64,000 nt of DNA from DATJPR01 sp035506295 (GCA_035506295.1 DATJPR010000205.1:1-64000); one strand, 5' to 3'; shown: positions 1 through 8,769, counted from the stretch's first letter. Numbers and translations are program-made. Notes: generated by a model from the letters alone, not told the origin.

Positions 1-40
1 CCTTACCAAGGAAGTGCTCTACCAACTGAGCTACGCAAGC
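1..40 (-). tRNA. tRNA-Thr(GGU), 5' part only
   Basis: The reverse strand reads as a 7-nt acceptor strand, TA, the D arm GCTC-AGTTGGTA-GAGC and an anticodon stem CTTCC followed by the loop TTGGTAA, which gives anticodon GGT. The 5' end is at 40; the T arm and 3' end lie left of the window. It is the last of four tRNAs in the order Thr-Tyr-Gly-Thr. Confidence 0.93.
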
Positions 41-43
41 GAA

Positions 44-139
44 CAATCCACAACTGACAATCCACAGTCCACAATCCACAACCGCACGGTTTCAACTACC
101 TTGACAATCGTGGATCGTGGATTCACCATTGTCAATTGT
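44..139. repeat. Facing arrays of 7-bp repeats (ACAATCC type)
   Basis: From 44 to 85 six 7-bp units follow each other without a break (CAATCCA, CAACTGA, CAATCCA, CAGTCCA, CAATCCA, CAACCGC). From 105 to 139 five units of the inverse type occur (CAATCGT, GGATCGT, GGATTCA, CCATTGT, CAATTGT). The two arms therefore face each other around a core of about 19 bp. They lie between two tRNA genes of one operon, so they are probably transcribed and could fold in the precursor RNA. Similar heptamer arrays with other unit sequences occur at 223-346, 14947-14981 and 39330-39435. Confidence 0.8.
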
Positions 140-140
140 C

Positions 141-216
141 TGGAGCGGGAGACGGGACTCGAACCCGCGACCAACAGCTTGGAAGGCTGTGACTCTACCA
201 ACTGAGTTACTCCCGC
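141..216 (-). tRNA. tRNA-Gly(UCC)
   Basis: The reverse strand gives acceptor GCGGGAG, D arm ACTC-AGTTGGTA-GAGT, anticodon stem ACAGC with loop CTTCCAA (anticodon TCC), T arm GCGGG-TTCGAGT-CCCGT and the matching CTCCCGC, then discriminator T and an encoded CCA (141-143). It is the only one of the complete tRNAs here with a genomically encoded CCA. Confidence 0.97.
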
Positions 217-222
217 ACGAAA

Positions 223-346
223 TTTTAGATTTTAGATTTTAAAATTTAGATTTGGAGGCAGCGAGGAGTGGCAGGAAATTGGGATATGCATTCTTCCTCA
301 CCCGCTCTTGACCATCATCTTAAAATGTAAAATCTAAAACTTAAAA
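223..346. repeat. Facing arrays of 7-bp repeats (TTTTAGA type)
   Basis: Left arm 223-250: TTTTAGA, TTTTAGA, TTTTAAA, ATTTAGA. Right arm 319-346: CTTAAAA, TGTAAAA, TCTAAAA, CTTAAAA, the inverse orientation of the same unit. The core of about 68 bp (251-318) holds imperfect complementarity of its own (a GCGAGGAG-like segment near 261 against CCTCACCCGC near 297). The element lies between tRNA-Gly and tRNA-Tyr. Confidence 0.8.
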
Positions 347-350
347 CTTG

Positions 351-433
351 TGGACAGGGGAGGATTCGAACCTCCGAAGGCCGGAGCCGACAGATTTACA
401 GTCTGTTGCGTTTGACCGCTTCGCTACCTGTCC
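351..433 (-). tRNA. tRNA-Tyr(GUA)
   Basis: Reverse strand: acceptor GGACAGG, D arm with AGCGGTCAAACG, anticodon stem CAGA with loop CTGTAAA (anticodon GTA), a long class II variable arm, T arm GGAGG-TTCGAAT-CCTCC and acceptor CCTGTCC with discriminator A. No CCA is encoded; the next bases read CAA. The long variable arm fits bacterial tRNA-Tyr. Confidence 0.97.
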
Positions 434-506
434 GCAGTCTGCCACGCCGATGGCGTTCCCCTCCTTCGTCCAACTTCGATCGCTCATATGTCTCGCCCAG
501 CACTTG

Positions 507-579
507 AGCTGGCGATGGGACTCGAACCCGCAACCTGCTGATTACAAATCAGCTGCTCTACCAATTGAGCTACGCCAGC
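507..579 (-). tRNA. tRNA-Thr(UGU)
   Basis: Reverse strand: acceptor GCTGGCG, D arm GCTC-AATTGGTA-GAGC, anticodon stem CTGAT with anticodon TGT, T arm GCGGG-TTCGAGT-CCCAT (last pair weak) and acceptor CGCCAGC with discriminator T. No CCA is encoded. It is the first tRNA of the operon; its 5' end is about 57 nt downstream of a strong promoter. Confidence 0.96.
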
Positions 580-642
580 AAGCACAATACACCGGCATGA
601 GGCCTCGAGGGCTTCACAAACGGATGAAAAGCGGAGCAAATA

Positions 643-670
643 AATTTAACAAATTTCAGGAAAGAGTCAA
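643..670 (-). promoter_or_regulatory. Sigma-70-type promoter of the tRNA operon
   Basis: On the minus strand TTGACT (670-665) is followed after 16 nt by TAAATT (648-643). The predicted start near 636 lies about 57 nt upstream of tRNA-Thr(UGU). Five of six bases match the -35 consensus. The element lies in the otherwise empty 580-757 gap, after the stop of the upstream DUF2723 gene. Confidence 0.7.
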
Positions 671-757
671 CCGGAAGGTGAAGAAATCGGGCATCGGCAC
701 GGGAATTGGTGATCGGAAATTCGGGAAAAACAAGGTAAAATCGACGTTCGCGCCAAA

Positions 758-2605
758 TCAGGGTCGGCCAACGGCCTGAAGTCGTTCCGAGATAAGCACA
801 GCCCCAGGCTCAAACAGGTAGGCCGATTCGTACGACCACGCTGCTTCCGCCTTGTCTTTCCGCCTCGAATAATAGTAATCCCCCCTCGAGAGAAATGCGT
901 CCGCGTACATCTTTCTGACCTGGTCCTCAAGCCTTCCCGACCGGTCGAGCGGCCTGTAGGAGAATTCCGGCCGCGGCGTCCCACGAAAGAGCGTGTCCGC
1001 ATACAGCCTGAACGCGAGCCCGCACGGAACACGCTGGAAACCTCCGGTGTAGGCAGGTTCGATTTCCGGGCAGACGTAGACCGGATGGTCCGGCAGGCTC
1101 CGTTCGATAATGCTCCGCAACAACGCGCTGTAGCGCGCTTCTATGAGGACGGCGTTGTACGGCCGGTCGTGCTCGAACTTGTCCAGCTCGACAAGAAACG
1201 CATCGATTTCCTTCCGCGAGCGCTCGACGAGCCACGGGTATCGCTCCGCAAGCTGGTGAAAATACCACGACCGTCTCAGCAGTTCCTTGTCGATCACCAC
1301 GACATCCCCGCGAATGCCCCGCACAAGCTGTTCATAGTATGCGGCAGACACCCAGTAGTCCCACTGATAGCTCAGGACCACGGCGTTCGAATCGAACGAC
1401 GCGAACATGTTCTTCGTGTAATCCTCGACGAGAAAATTCTTGCTCTCATCCTGCCGCTGATACATCGACACCACCGGAATGGCGGCAACCACGACTGTGC
1501 AGAGAAGCGGTGCCCGCCAAGCCGCCGGCCATTTCCTGAATAGCTCGCGGAAGATCACGGTCAGTCCAAACCCCGCCCACAATGCTGTCACGATGTAGGC
1601 AAGGAGGAAATACGAATCGATATCATGAATGTCGTAATTGATCGAGTACGCCACACAACCGACAAACAGCAGGACGGTGAAGAGGCACAGCCTTCGGTTG
1701 AGTTTCCAGAGCCGCACCGCCCCGATCAGTGCGAGTATCCCCCCGATATAGACGAACTCCGACGGGTAAGAGGAGAGGAAATAGGTGAACTGTTTCCCCG
1801 CGACTTCCATCGAGGAGAATATCCAGCTCCTGTACTGTTTGCCGGTCCAGTGCCAGAGGAACCGCTCCAACGTGACCGGATTCCCCCAGTCCATGATCGG
1901 GTTCCGGCTTGCGCGCAGGGGAAGATAGAGATAGAGGGAGAGGCCGAGCAGGAACGTCGGTGTGATGGCAAGGATACGTTTCCAGGACTGGCGGCTAAAT
2001 CCCTGCTCGGCGAAATAATAATAGAGGAATCCCGGCGCGAGGAGAATCGTGGTCATGTGATTCGTAAACGCGAGCGCGAGGAGGAACGCGAACAAGTGCC
2101 AATGCAAGCGGGCCCGGGTCGCATTCGCGCGCAGGAAAGCGAAGAGAACGCTGATCACCAGCGCCACGTGCAAGGAGTAGACCTCGATTGCCGTAGCCTG
2201 CGACCAGTACGTTTCGGAAAATGCCAGGAGTAATCCGGCGCCCGCGGCCGCATACCGCGCCTCATCCCCGGTCGTCCCCTTCGGGTCGAGCCGCGTGAGG
2301 ATGAACAGCATCAACCGAACGAATACCCCGATGCCCGCGGCGCAGAGCACGGCCGCCATAAGATTCAGCCGATCGATGGGCGCCCCGGGAAATGGAAGGC
2401 GCGCGACGAGATGCGCGATCAGCGTCCACAAGGGATAGCCTGTCGGGTGTGCGATCCCCAGCGTGGTCGCGACGGTCGCAAGCTCGCCCGAGTCGATGAA
2501 ATCAAGACCCGGGGCGAGGGTGGCGACATACACGGCCAGCGCGATCAACGCAACGAAGATTGAGAGGAGAGCCGGCGTTCGAAGAAGGAGTTGAAGGGAT
2601 CTCAT
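758..2605 (-). CDS. DUF2723 multi-spanning membrane protein
   Basis: A 615-residue polytopic membrane protein. After the first membrane segment (about residues 13-30) comes the DUF2723 signature DSGELATVATTLGIAHPTGY, followed by about ten hydrophobic segments and a soluble C-terminal domain ending in a TPR-like region. DUF2723 proteins resemble the PMT/GT-C glycosyltransferases (eukaryotic relative TMEM260), so a lipid-linked-sugar-dependent glycosyltransferase is a family-based guess, not proven here. The ATG at 2605 overlaps the glnE stop as ATGA, which favours it over a longer Arg-rich extension to 2716 and implies translational coupling to glnE. Confidence 0.85.
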   Translation of the reverse strand: MRSLQLLLRTPALLSIFVALIALAVYVATLAPGLDFIDSGELATVATTLGIAHPTGYPLWTLIAHLVARLPFPGAPIDRLNLMAAVLCAAGIGVFVRLMLFILTRLDPKGTTGDEARYAAAGAGLLLAFSETYWSQATAIEVYSLHVALVISVLFAFLRANATRARLHWHLFAFLLALAFTNHMTTILLAPGFLYYYFAEQGFSRQSWKRILAITPTFLLGLSLYLYLPLRASRNPIMDWGNPVTLERFLWHWTGKQYRSWIFSSMEVAGKQFTYFLSSYPSEFVYIGGILALIGAVRLWKLNRRLCLFTVLLFVGCVAYSINYDIHDIDSYFLLAYIVTALWAGFGLTVIFRELFRKWPAAWRAPLLCTVVVAAIPVVSMYQRQDESKNFLVEDYTKNMFASFDSNAVVLSYQWDYWVSAAYYEQLVRGIRGDVVVIDKELLRRSWYFHQLAERYPWLVERSRKEIDAFLVELDKFEHDRPYNAVLIEARYSALLRSIIERSLPDHPVYVCPEIEPAYTGGFQRVPCGLAFRLYADTLFRGTPRPEFSYRPLDRSGRLEDQVRKMYADAFLSRGDYYYSRRKDKAEAAWSYESAYLFEPGAVLISERLQAVGRP

Positions 2606-5541
2606 ACGTTGTCCCGCGCAAGCCGATCGCAGATTTCTCCGTACGTGCCTCGCACCTCCTTCATGCGCGCGGCCACCTCTCGTCGAAACTCGTCCTTTTC
2701 CATGTGCGCAGCGCATCGAGCGAGCGTCTGCAGGGCCGGCCCTGACGGGAGAACGGCCGACCTGCCTTCAAGGGCAAGACGGATCATCGCTTCGGTCCTC
2801 CGGAAAAACGCGTAGTGATCGGCGAGCAGGCGTTTTTCCTGCAATGTCAGGACCGGACACTGCTCATCCCTGAGAATATCGTAGACCGGGCGCATGCGAA
2901 GGAGCGGGAGCCGGCCGCCGTGCCGCATCTGAATCATCTGCACGATAAATTCGACATCGATCATGCCACCGGCGCCACGCTTGATGTCGAGCGCGCCGTG
3001 CAACGTTGATTGCGTTTTCGCTTCCATCTTTTTTCTCATCGCGGCGATCTGGTCGATCCAGTTCCGCGGCAGAAGAGCGCGATAGACGTAGTCTTCGACC
3101 CGCGAACTGATCTCTTTTCCGACCTCTCCATCGCCGGCAATATGCCGCATCCGCGTCATCGATTGGCGTTCCCAAAACGATGCGCGATTGCCGAGATAGG
3201 CCTGATAGCCGTCGATGCCGATTGTGAGGGGACCGTTTCGCCCTTCGGGTCGCAGGCGTACATCGACGCTGTAGAGGAAACCCTGCTCAGACACGGTTCC
3301 CAGGTCGCGCAGGAGTTGTTCCGCCACCCGCTCCGCGATCCCTCCCTTGGAACTGTCTCGACGACCAGAAAAAAAGACGAGATCAAGATCGGCGTCGATG
3401 GTCAGCTCGCGGCTCCCCAGCTTTCCCATGGCGAACACCGCCAGACCGCTTCCCCCACCGATTTCACGCTCGACCCTTGCCAGCACGCACCGTATGACGC
3501 CCTCGGCGAGCGCGCTCAGCTCGGACGTGAGCTCTTCCAGCGCCGAGAAGCCGAGGAGGTATCGCAACGCGGATCGAAGCTCCGCCCGGTGTTTTGCGCG
3601 ATGAATGTCTCCCGCACCGCCCAGATCCCCCGCTGATGGCGCATGAAGCGCCACGGGATCTCCGATGACTTGTTCGAACGCCAGGGGATCGGCCGCAAGA
3701 CGCCTGGTCACCCATGTGCTTCCGCTCGCAATGTCCAGAACAAGCTTCCGCAACGGCCTGTCCCCGAGAGCGTGAATGATTGAGCTCGGCGATGGATGCG
3801 ATGCCAGCAGATGGGCGAGGTTCTTGAGCGTCAGGTCGGGATCGGGCGTCTTTGCGATGGCGCCAAACAGGCTGCCGGCGGAATCTCTGAGGGCGGCGCG
3901 TGCGCGGACATCCAGGCGCCGCTGCCCGGCAAGGTCGTTCCCCGCGATGCTCCTGATTGATCGAAGCGCGGAGTGCACATCGACGATGCCATAATGGCGA
4001 AGCACGCTCTCCGTGGCGGCTTCACCGAGAATTCCATCCATCACACCTGTGATCCCCGCTGTTTCACCTTCGTCCCCAGCAGACATAACCCGATCGAAGA
4101 TCTCGCGTACCTCCGTATGCAGACGGTCGAGCTTCTTCAAGAGCGCCTGTTCATGCTTCAATCCCATCCTCAGCGCCAGGCTTCGCAGTTTCGCGGGATC
4201 GTCGGGCAGCGTATGGGTCTGCTGGTTCTGCATGATCTGCAATCTGTGCTCCAGCGTGCGGAGGAATTGATATGCACCGGAAAGAACAGCGGCGTCCGAT
4301 TCGGGGAGAAGGCCGCCTTCTGCCAACAATCGAAGAGCCTTCAGGCTGTTCCGTTCTCTGAGGTGTTTCCGTTGTCCCCCGTTGATCAGTTGAAGACCTT
4401 GAATGATGAATTCGATGTCGCGGATCCCCCCGGCGCGAAGCTTGATATTGGCCCGGTCCCCAACCTTCTGTTCAATGCGGGTCTTCATCCTCACGATGGC
4501 GTCGGCGGGATGCTGGAGGAACGTCCGGGGAAACACAAAGGGATCGAGCATCCCCAGAAATGTGTCGCCGAATTTCGTGTCCCCCGCCATCGGACGCGCC
4601 TTGAGTAGCATCTGGCGCTCCCACAAATCTCCCCGCGCCTCGTAGTAGCCGAGATATCCTCTGACTGATCGAGCGAGCGGTCCCGCTTTCCCTTCCGGGC
4701 GCAGTCTCGCATCGACCCGATAGAGAGTTCCCTCCGCGGTCGACTGAGACATCGTTCTGATGAACAGACCCGCAAGGAGATTGAAGTACTCGAGGAAGGT
4801 CGTCTCTCTCTCCGACCGGTCCTTCAGAATTCCCTCTTCGCCATAGACGAACATGACGTCGATGTCCGAGCTGTAATTCAGCTCCTGCCCTCCGTGCTTG
4901 CCGAGGCCGATGATCGTAAACGGCACCGGGGGTCTCCCGGGGAATCGATTGGCAAGTTGGAGGAAGCACAGCTCGAGCACCGCTGCAGAGACGGCGTCGG
5001 CGAGGTCTGAAAGCTGGCGCGTGACCGAAGCCAGATCGGCGTTCCCCAGGATATCCTGGGCGCTGATCCGCAGAAGTTCCCTCCGGTGAATGCGCCGCAC
5101 CGCTGAGAGACGACGTTCTTCTTTCGCAAAAAGCCTGAAGGCGGACTGCACTTCGTCGGTGATGGCATGCGGATCGACCGGCTCGGTAAGCGTCTCTCCT
5201 TCCCTGAGCCAGTCGAAGAGTTCCGGGTCCCTGATGAGCAGTTCGGCGAAAAATTGGGAATGACCGAAGATCCCGAGCAGCAGGTCAAGCACCGCCGGGT
5301 ACACGGTAAGATCGGTAAAGACTCTCGCTGCGCCGAAGGACGATTCCACGAAGCGGAGGAGATGCGCCACCACCCGGTCGGGGTCCGGAGCATGCCGGAG
5401 ACGTCCCTCGATGGTGGACATAAACTTCTGCAGAGACTGCGACGTTCCCGAGGAGACGAATGCTTCGCTGAGAATCCGCAGGTTCCTCGCACCGAGCGCG
5501 GGATCGGAAAAGGGGATCGCTGGCGGGGAAGGTCGTCGCAT
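2602..5541 (-). CDS. glnE: Bifunctional glutamine synthetase adenylyltransferase/adenylyl-removing enzyme
   Basis: At 979 residues this is close to the usual length of GlnE. Two nucleotidyltransferase halves are visible: the first carries GLGKHGGQELNYSSDIDVMF around residues 222-240 (deadenylylation half), the second AMGKLGSRELTIDADLDLVF in the C-terminal half (adenylylation half), each with the paired acidic residues that bind metal. The enzyme adds or removes AMP on glutamine synthetase in response to PII and glutamine. The start MRRPSPP was chosen because the upstream extension shows no family similarity and a promoter sits only 6 nt upstream of this ATG. No glnA or glnB is in the window. 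Confidence 0.95.
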   Translation of the reverse strand: MRRPSPPAIPFSDPALGARNLRILSEAFVSSGTSQSLQKFMSTIEGRLRHAPDPDRVVAHLLRFVESSFGAARVFTDLTVYPAVLDLLLGIFGHSQFFAELLIRDPELFDWLREGETLTEPVDPHAITDEVQSAFRLFAKEERRLSAVRRIHRRELLRISAQDILGNADLASVTRQLSDLADAVSAAVLELCFLQLANRFPGRPPVPFTIIGLGKHGGQELNYSSDIDVMFVYGEEGILKDRSERETTFLEYFNLLAGLFIRTMSQSTAEGTLYRVDARLRPEGKAGPLARSVRGYLGYYEARGDLWERQMLLKARPMAGDTKFGDTFLGMLDPFVFPRTFLQHPADAIVRMKTRIEQKVGDRANIKLRAGGIRDIEFIIQGLQLINGGQRKHLRERNSLKALRLLAEGGLLPESDAAVLSGAYQFLRTLEHRLQIMQNQQTHTLPDDPAKLRSLALRMGLKHEQALLKKLDRLHTEVREIFDRVMSAGDEGETAGITGVMDGILGEAATESVLRHYGIVDVHSALRSIRSIAGNDLAGQRRLDVRARAALRDSAGSLFGAIAKTPDPDLTLKNLAHLLASHPSPSSIIHALGDRPLRKLVLDIASGSTWVTRRLAADPLAFEQVIGDPVALHAPSAGDLGGAGDIHRAKHRAELRSALRYLLGFSALEELTSELSALAEGVIRCVLARVEREIGGGSGLAVFAMGKLGSRELTIDADLDLVFFSGRRDSSKGGIAERVAEQLLRDLGTVSEQGFLYSVDVRLRPEGRNGPLTIGIDGYQAYLGNRASFWERQSMTRMRHIAGDGEVGKEISSRVEDYVYRALLPRNWIDQIAAMRKKMEAKTQSTLHGALDIKRGAGGMIDVEFIVQMIQMRHGGRLPLLRMRPVYDILRDEQCPVLTLQEKRLLADHYAFFRRTEAMIRLALEGRSAVLPSGPALQTLARCAAHMEKDEFRREVAARMKEVRGTYGEICDRLARDNV

Positions 5542-5547
5542 GGGGCT

Positions 5548-5576
5548 AATATACAAGAGAAATAGCTGAGTGTACA
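5548..5576 (-). promoter_or_regulatory. Candidate promoter of glnE (leaderless)
   Basis: On the minus strand TGTACA (5576-5571) and TATATT (5553-5548) are separated by 17 nt. Only 6 nt lie between the -10 box and the glnE ATG, so transcription would start at or next to the start codon. No Shine-Dalgarno sequence precedes that ATG. Confidence 0.5.
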
Positions 5577-5710
5577 GGCGCACGTTCCGGCTTCGGTTGC
5601 ATTTCGAACCATGCATTTCTATATTTCTCCCGAAGTGCATGCCCGAACCATCGTGCTCGCCGGCTCGGACGCCTAATCTCCGATAGCAGCTCTTGACCGA
5701 TCTCGCCGCC

Positions 5711-6013
5711 ATGGTGAAGCTCATCGCACTCTACAAGGCTCCCCCCGATCCCGAAGAATTCGATCGACACTTTCACACCATTCACGCTCCGCTCGTAAGA
5801 AACTACCCTGGGCTCCTCAAGCTCGAGATGACGGCGATTACCGGGGCTTCGCTCGGGGACACTCCATATCATCTCATGGCCGAGATGTATTTTGCTTCGA
5901 CGGAAGCCTTGCAGACTGCGCTCGCTTCACCTGCCGGAAAAGCCGTCGCGAAAGACCTTATGAATTTCGCGGCTCCACTCGTGACGGTGCTTGTCGGCGA
6001 AGTGCGGGAGTGA
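5711..6013 (+). CDS. EthD-family protein
   Basis: A 100-residue protein with the EthD/dimeric alpha-beta-barrel pattern: an N-terminal strand MVKLIALYK, then EEFDRHFHTIHAPLV with the His-X3-His family motif, and a C-terminal helix and strand. EthD proteins are small ferredoxin-like-fold dimers, some linked to ether or polyketide degradation; the substrate here is unknown. The ATG at 5711 is preferred over an in-frame TTG six codons upstream. It is transcribed divergently from glnE and ends just before the propeller lipoprotein gene. Confidence 0.8.
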   Translation: MVKLIALYKAPPDPEEFDRHFHTIHAPLVRNYPGLLKLEMTAITGASLGDTPYHLMAEMYFASTEALQTALASPAGKAVAKDLMNFAAPLVTVLVGEVRE

Positions 6014-6061
6014 ACAGTCGGCGATATGCAAGGCACGACCAACGTGAAAGGAATGAAGGCC

Positions 6062-7999
6062 ATGATTTCCCGCAGCTTCCTGCCCTGCCTGTGTCTGCTC
6101 GCCACGTGGTGCGTTGGATGCGGCACTTCACCCGAGGGAGAGGGGACCTGGACGGCGATCAGCGGGCCCTATGCCCGGGAAGTGGCTGCCGTGGCATGTG
6201 ATCCTTCCCGACCTGGCGTCGTCTATGCCGCGCTGGAGACAGGAGAGATTTTCCGGTCCGAAAACAGTGGCAGCTCCTGGATTCCTCTCGCCGCCGTGCG
6301 CAACGCTCATCCCTCTCGGTTCGTCATTTCGACCGAGTCACCGGCAGTGACCGCTCTCCTGACCGATGCCGGCGTCTTCATCGCGTCGCCGAACAAGCGC
6401 CAGTGGACGCCACTCAGTATCGAAGGCCTCCCCGCCGGCACCGCCGTGCGCGCGATCGCGTTCGACTCCTGGCGGCCTTCGACATGGTATGTGGGGACGG
6501 AGGGTCACGGCGTCTTCACTTCCACCAACGCGGGGCAAACCTGGACCGCGGATAACGGCACCGGACCGGAGCTCGCAACGGCGACCATCGCCGATCTCGC
6601 CGTCGAGACCACGCACCCCAATGAAGTCATCGCAGCCGTGGATGGTCTGGGACTGATGCTCTCCCCCGATGAAGGGTCGCACTGGACACGGCTGACCGAA
6701 GACTTCACCAGCACGGGGTCACAGATCATCCGCGTCCTCAGGCGCAATGCCGTCGTCGTGTACGCCACCACTTCAGGAGGAATGAGCCGGTCGATCGACG
6801 GCGGAAAGACATGGAGCCCGGCAAGAATTGCACGTGCCGGTGACGCGACCTACTCCCTCGAGTCTTCGCCAGGGAATCCTGACATCCTTGCTGCTGGAAC
6901 GGCTGAGGGACCGCTCTTATCGACCGACTACGGATCGACGTGGTCCGACCTGTCGGGTTCGCTTCCGCATCTCCCGTGTTCGGTGGCGTTCCGCTCCGAT
7001 GTCCGATCCGGCGGTTTTATCGCGTTCGGTGAGGGGATCGGGGTTGAGCGGACCTCGGACGGAGGGGCGACGTGGGAGGAGGCAGACAGCGATCTGGGAA
7101 GCGCCACGATTCGCCTCCTCGCGACGAACGAGAACTGCAGCATGATTTACGCGGCGTTGCGGGGTTCCATTTTGACCTTTGACCCCTCCTCCGGATCCTG
7201 GGAACCTGCGGGGATCGGGCTCGAAGGAGACAGCATTGCCTCGATCTCGGCGGCGATGGAAGCACCCCTGAAGGCCGTCGCCGCCACCAATCTGGGCGGG
7301 TTCAGAACTTCCGACGGCGGAAGGACATGGAGACCGCTCTCCCCTCGTCTTCCCGTCGTTCCGAAGACCGTCGCGCTGTACCCGCGACTGAAGACCCGTG
7401 TGTTCGCCGCCGGCGATCAGGGAATGTTCGTCTCGACGGATGACGGGATAACATGGGTGCATTCGTACCCGATCACCGATCGCTATGACATCCGCTCGTT
7501 CACGTTCATGCCGACCGACGTCAGCGTGGTCTACGCTGCTACCGCGAACACCGCTTCCGTGATCAGCCGCGACGGAGGGTTTCACTGGGAGCCCTCCCGC
7601 TATGGCATTGAGAGCAAGTCGATCGATCTCGTCTCGCTCGATGACCAGGACCCGTCGCTTGCGTATGCGTGGACCCCGCAGGGAGAATCGTTCCGGACGA
7701 CGAACGGAGGCATGGAATGGAACCGCTATGCTCCCCCCTGGTCCGCCGGGGACACCGTGGTCATCGCGGTCGATCGTTATCTCCCATCCAGCATGGTGGC
7801 GTGCGTCAACCACCGTCTCCTCTACTATGCTTCCAATGGCGGCGGCACATGGTTTCCTCTCGGCGTGCATGAATTGCCCGGGCCGGTGACTGCCCTGCTC
7901 TGGAATACCAGCACGGGAACGGCGTACGCCGCGGTTCGCCACCGCGGTCTCTACATGATGTCGCTCCGCGCAACGATCGCATCGCTCACCGGCGAATGA
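6062..7999 (+). CDS. Asp-box (BNR/sortilin-type) beta-propeller lipoprotein
   Basis: About 645 residues. A lipoprotein signal ends in TWCVGC, with Cys20 as the lipidation site if translation begins at 6062. The mature part contains about eleven Asp-box motifs of the type S-x-D-x-G-x-T-W (for example STNAGQTW, SIDGGKTW, STDYGSTW, TSDGGATW, TSDGGRTW, STDDGITW), as in Ycf48/sortilin-like propellers. The number suggests one large or two stacked propellers on the outer face of a membrane. The ATG at 6053 (three codons earlier) is also possible; GAAAGGA lies 9 nt upstream of 6062. The ligand is unknown. Confidence 0.82.
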   Translation: MISRSFLPCLCLLATWCVGCGTSPEGEGTWTAISGPYAREVAAVACDPSRPGVVYAALETGEIFRSENSGSSWIPLAAVRNAHPSRFVISTESPAVTALLTDAGVFIASPNKRQWTPLSIEGLPAGTAVRAIAFDSWRPSTWYVGTEGHGVFTSTNAGQTWTADNGTGPELATATIADLAVETTHPNEVIAAVDGLGLMLSPDEGSHWTRLTEDFTSTGSQIIRVLRRNAVVVYATTSGGMSRSIDGGKTWSPARIARAGDATYSLESSPGNPDILAAGTAEGPLLSTDYGSTWSDLSGSLPHLPCSVAFRSDVRSGGFIAFGEGIGVERTSDGGATWEEADSDLGSATIRLLATNENCSMIYAALRGSILTFDPSSGSWEPAGIGLEGDSIASISAAMEAPLKAVAATNLGGFRTSDGGRTWRPLSPRLPVVPKTVALYPRLKTRVFAAGDQGMFVSTDDGITWVHSYPITDRYDIRSFTFMPTDVSVVYAATANTASVISRDGGFHWEPSRYGIESKSIDLVSLDDQDPSLAYAWTPQGESFRTTNGGMEWNRYAPPWSAGDTVVIAVDRYLPSSMVACVNHRLLYYASNGGGTWFPLGVHELPGPVTALLWNTSTGTAYAAVRHRGLYMMSLRATIASLTGE

Positions 8000-8024
8000 T
8001 ATCCGCGGCATCGCATTGCGGATA
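8000..8024. terminator. Hairpin after the propeller gene
   Basis: TATCCGC (8000-8006) pairs perfectly with GCGGATA (8018-8024) around an 11-nt loop, one base after the stop codon. There is no downstream T tract, so it is either a weak terminator or an mRNA 3'-end stabiliser. Confidence 0.35.
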
Positions 8025-8064
8025 ATGGAGAGTTTTCGTTCCTTGACATGATGAGTGAAACATC

Positions 8065-8769
8065 ATGGACATCTCCATGCGTACCTTCGCCCTGTCTGTT
8101 GCCGTCCTCCTTCTTTCCGTGTGCGCGCATTCCCAGCCGAGAATTTTCGTGGTCGGCGGGACCACCTTCTCGATTGGTTCCATTCCGCGCGGAAAGGTCG
8201 TTGATCACGAACTGACCCTCCAGAACCCCGGAAACGATACTCTGGTGATCAGCAGGGTCGATGTCTCCTGCGGATGCACGGGAAGCATGTTGTCGAGAGA
8301 CCACATTCCCCCGGGCGGAAGCGGCACGTTACAGATCACCTTCAACTCCAAGAACTTCCACGGCCCCATTCACAAAACCGTCACGGTGAATTCCAATGCA
8401 CCCGCCGATCCTGCCGTCCAGATTGCGTTCGAGGGGGACGTGGTTCAGGAGGTCGTGTACACGCCGGAGTTCCTCTGGTTTCAGGACGTAGCGGTGGGGT
8501 CCCGGGCGACCAAGACCATCGCGATCAAGAATGAAGGGAAGACAGACTTCCGTTTGACGGGATATTCCACGGGTGTGGCAGGCGTGAACATCAATCTCCC
8601 CGTCGGGGACATTCATCCGGGCGACAGTGTGGCGGTCCCGGTGGAGTTCGTTCCTCCGAAAAGCGGTCCGATGATCGCGGACCGGATCGTGATCCGAACG
8701 TCGCATCCCTCGCAGCCGGAAATCACGATCGGGTTCTACGGGAACATTCGGACGGAGAGCAAGAAGTAA
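8065..8769 (+). CDS. DUF1573 (Ig-like fold) secreted protein
   Basis: A 234-residue protein with a signal peptide ending near SVCAHSQ and two Ig-like repeats of the DUF1573/ASH type. The hallmark DVSCGCTG lies near residue 70, followed by the conserved pattern I-P-P-G-x-S-G-T-L-x-I-x-F. DUF1573 proteins are abundant exported proteins of Bacteroidota and relatives with no established function. The Met at residue 5 (8077) is an alternative start, and neither has a strong Shine-Dalgarno. Confidence 0.83.
   Translation: MDISMRTFALSVAVLLLSVCAHSQPRIFVVGGTTFSIGSIPRGKVVDHELTLQNPGNDTLVISRVDVSCGCTGSMLSRDHIPPGGSGTLQITFNSKNFHGPIHKTVTVNSNAPADPAVQIAFEGDVVQEVVYTPEFLWFQDVAVGSRATKTIAIKNEGKTDFRLTGYSTGVAGVNINLPVGDIHPGDSVAVPVEFVPPKSGPMIADRIVIRTSHPSQPEITIGFYGNIRTESKK

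Noticed and set aside
348..779. 143-codon plus-strand frame over tRNA genes
   Set aside because: It runs through tRNA-Tyr and tRNA-Thr in antisense. Frames of this kind over tRNAs give the familiar false peptide GFEPATSCL-like text.
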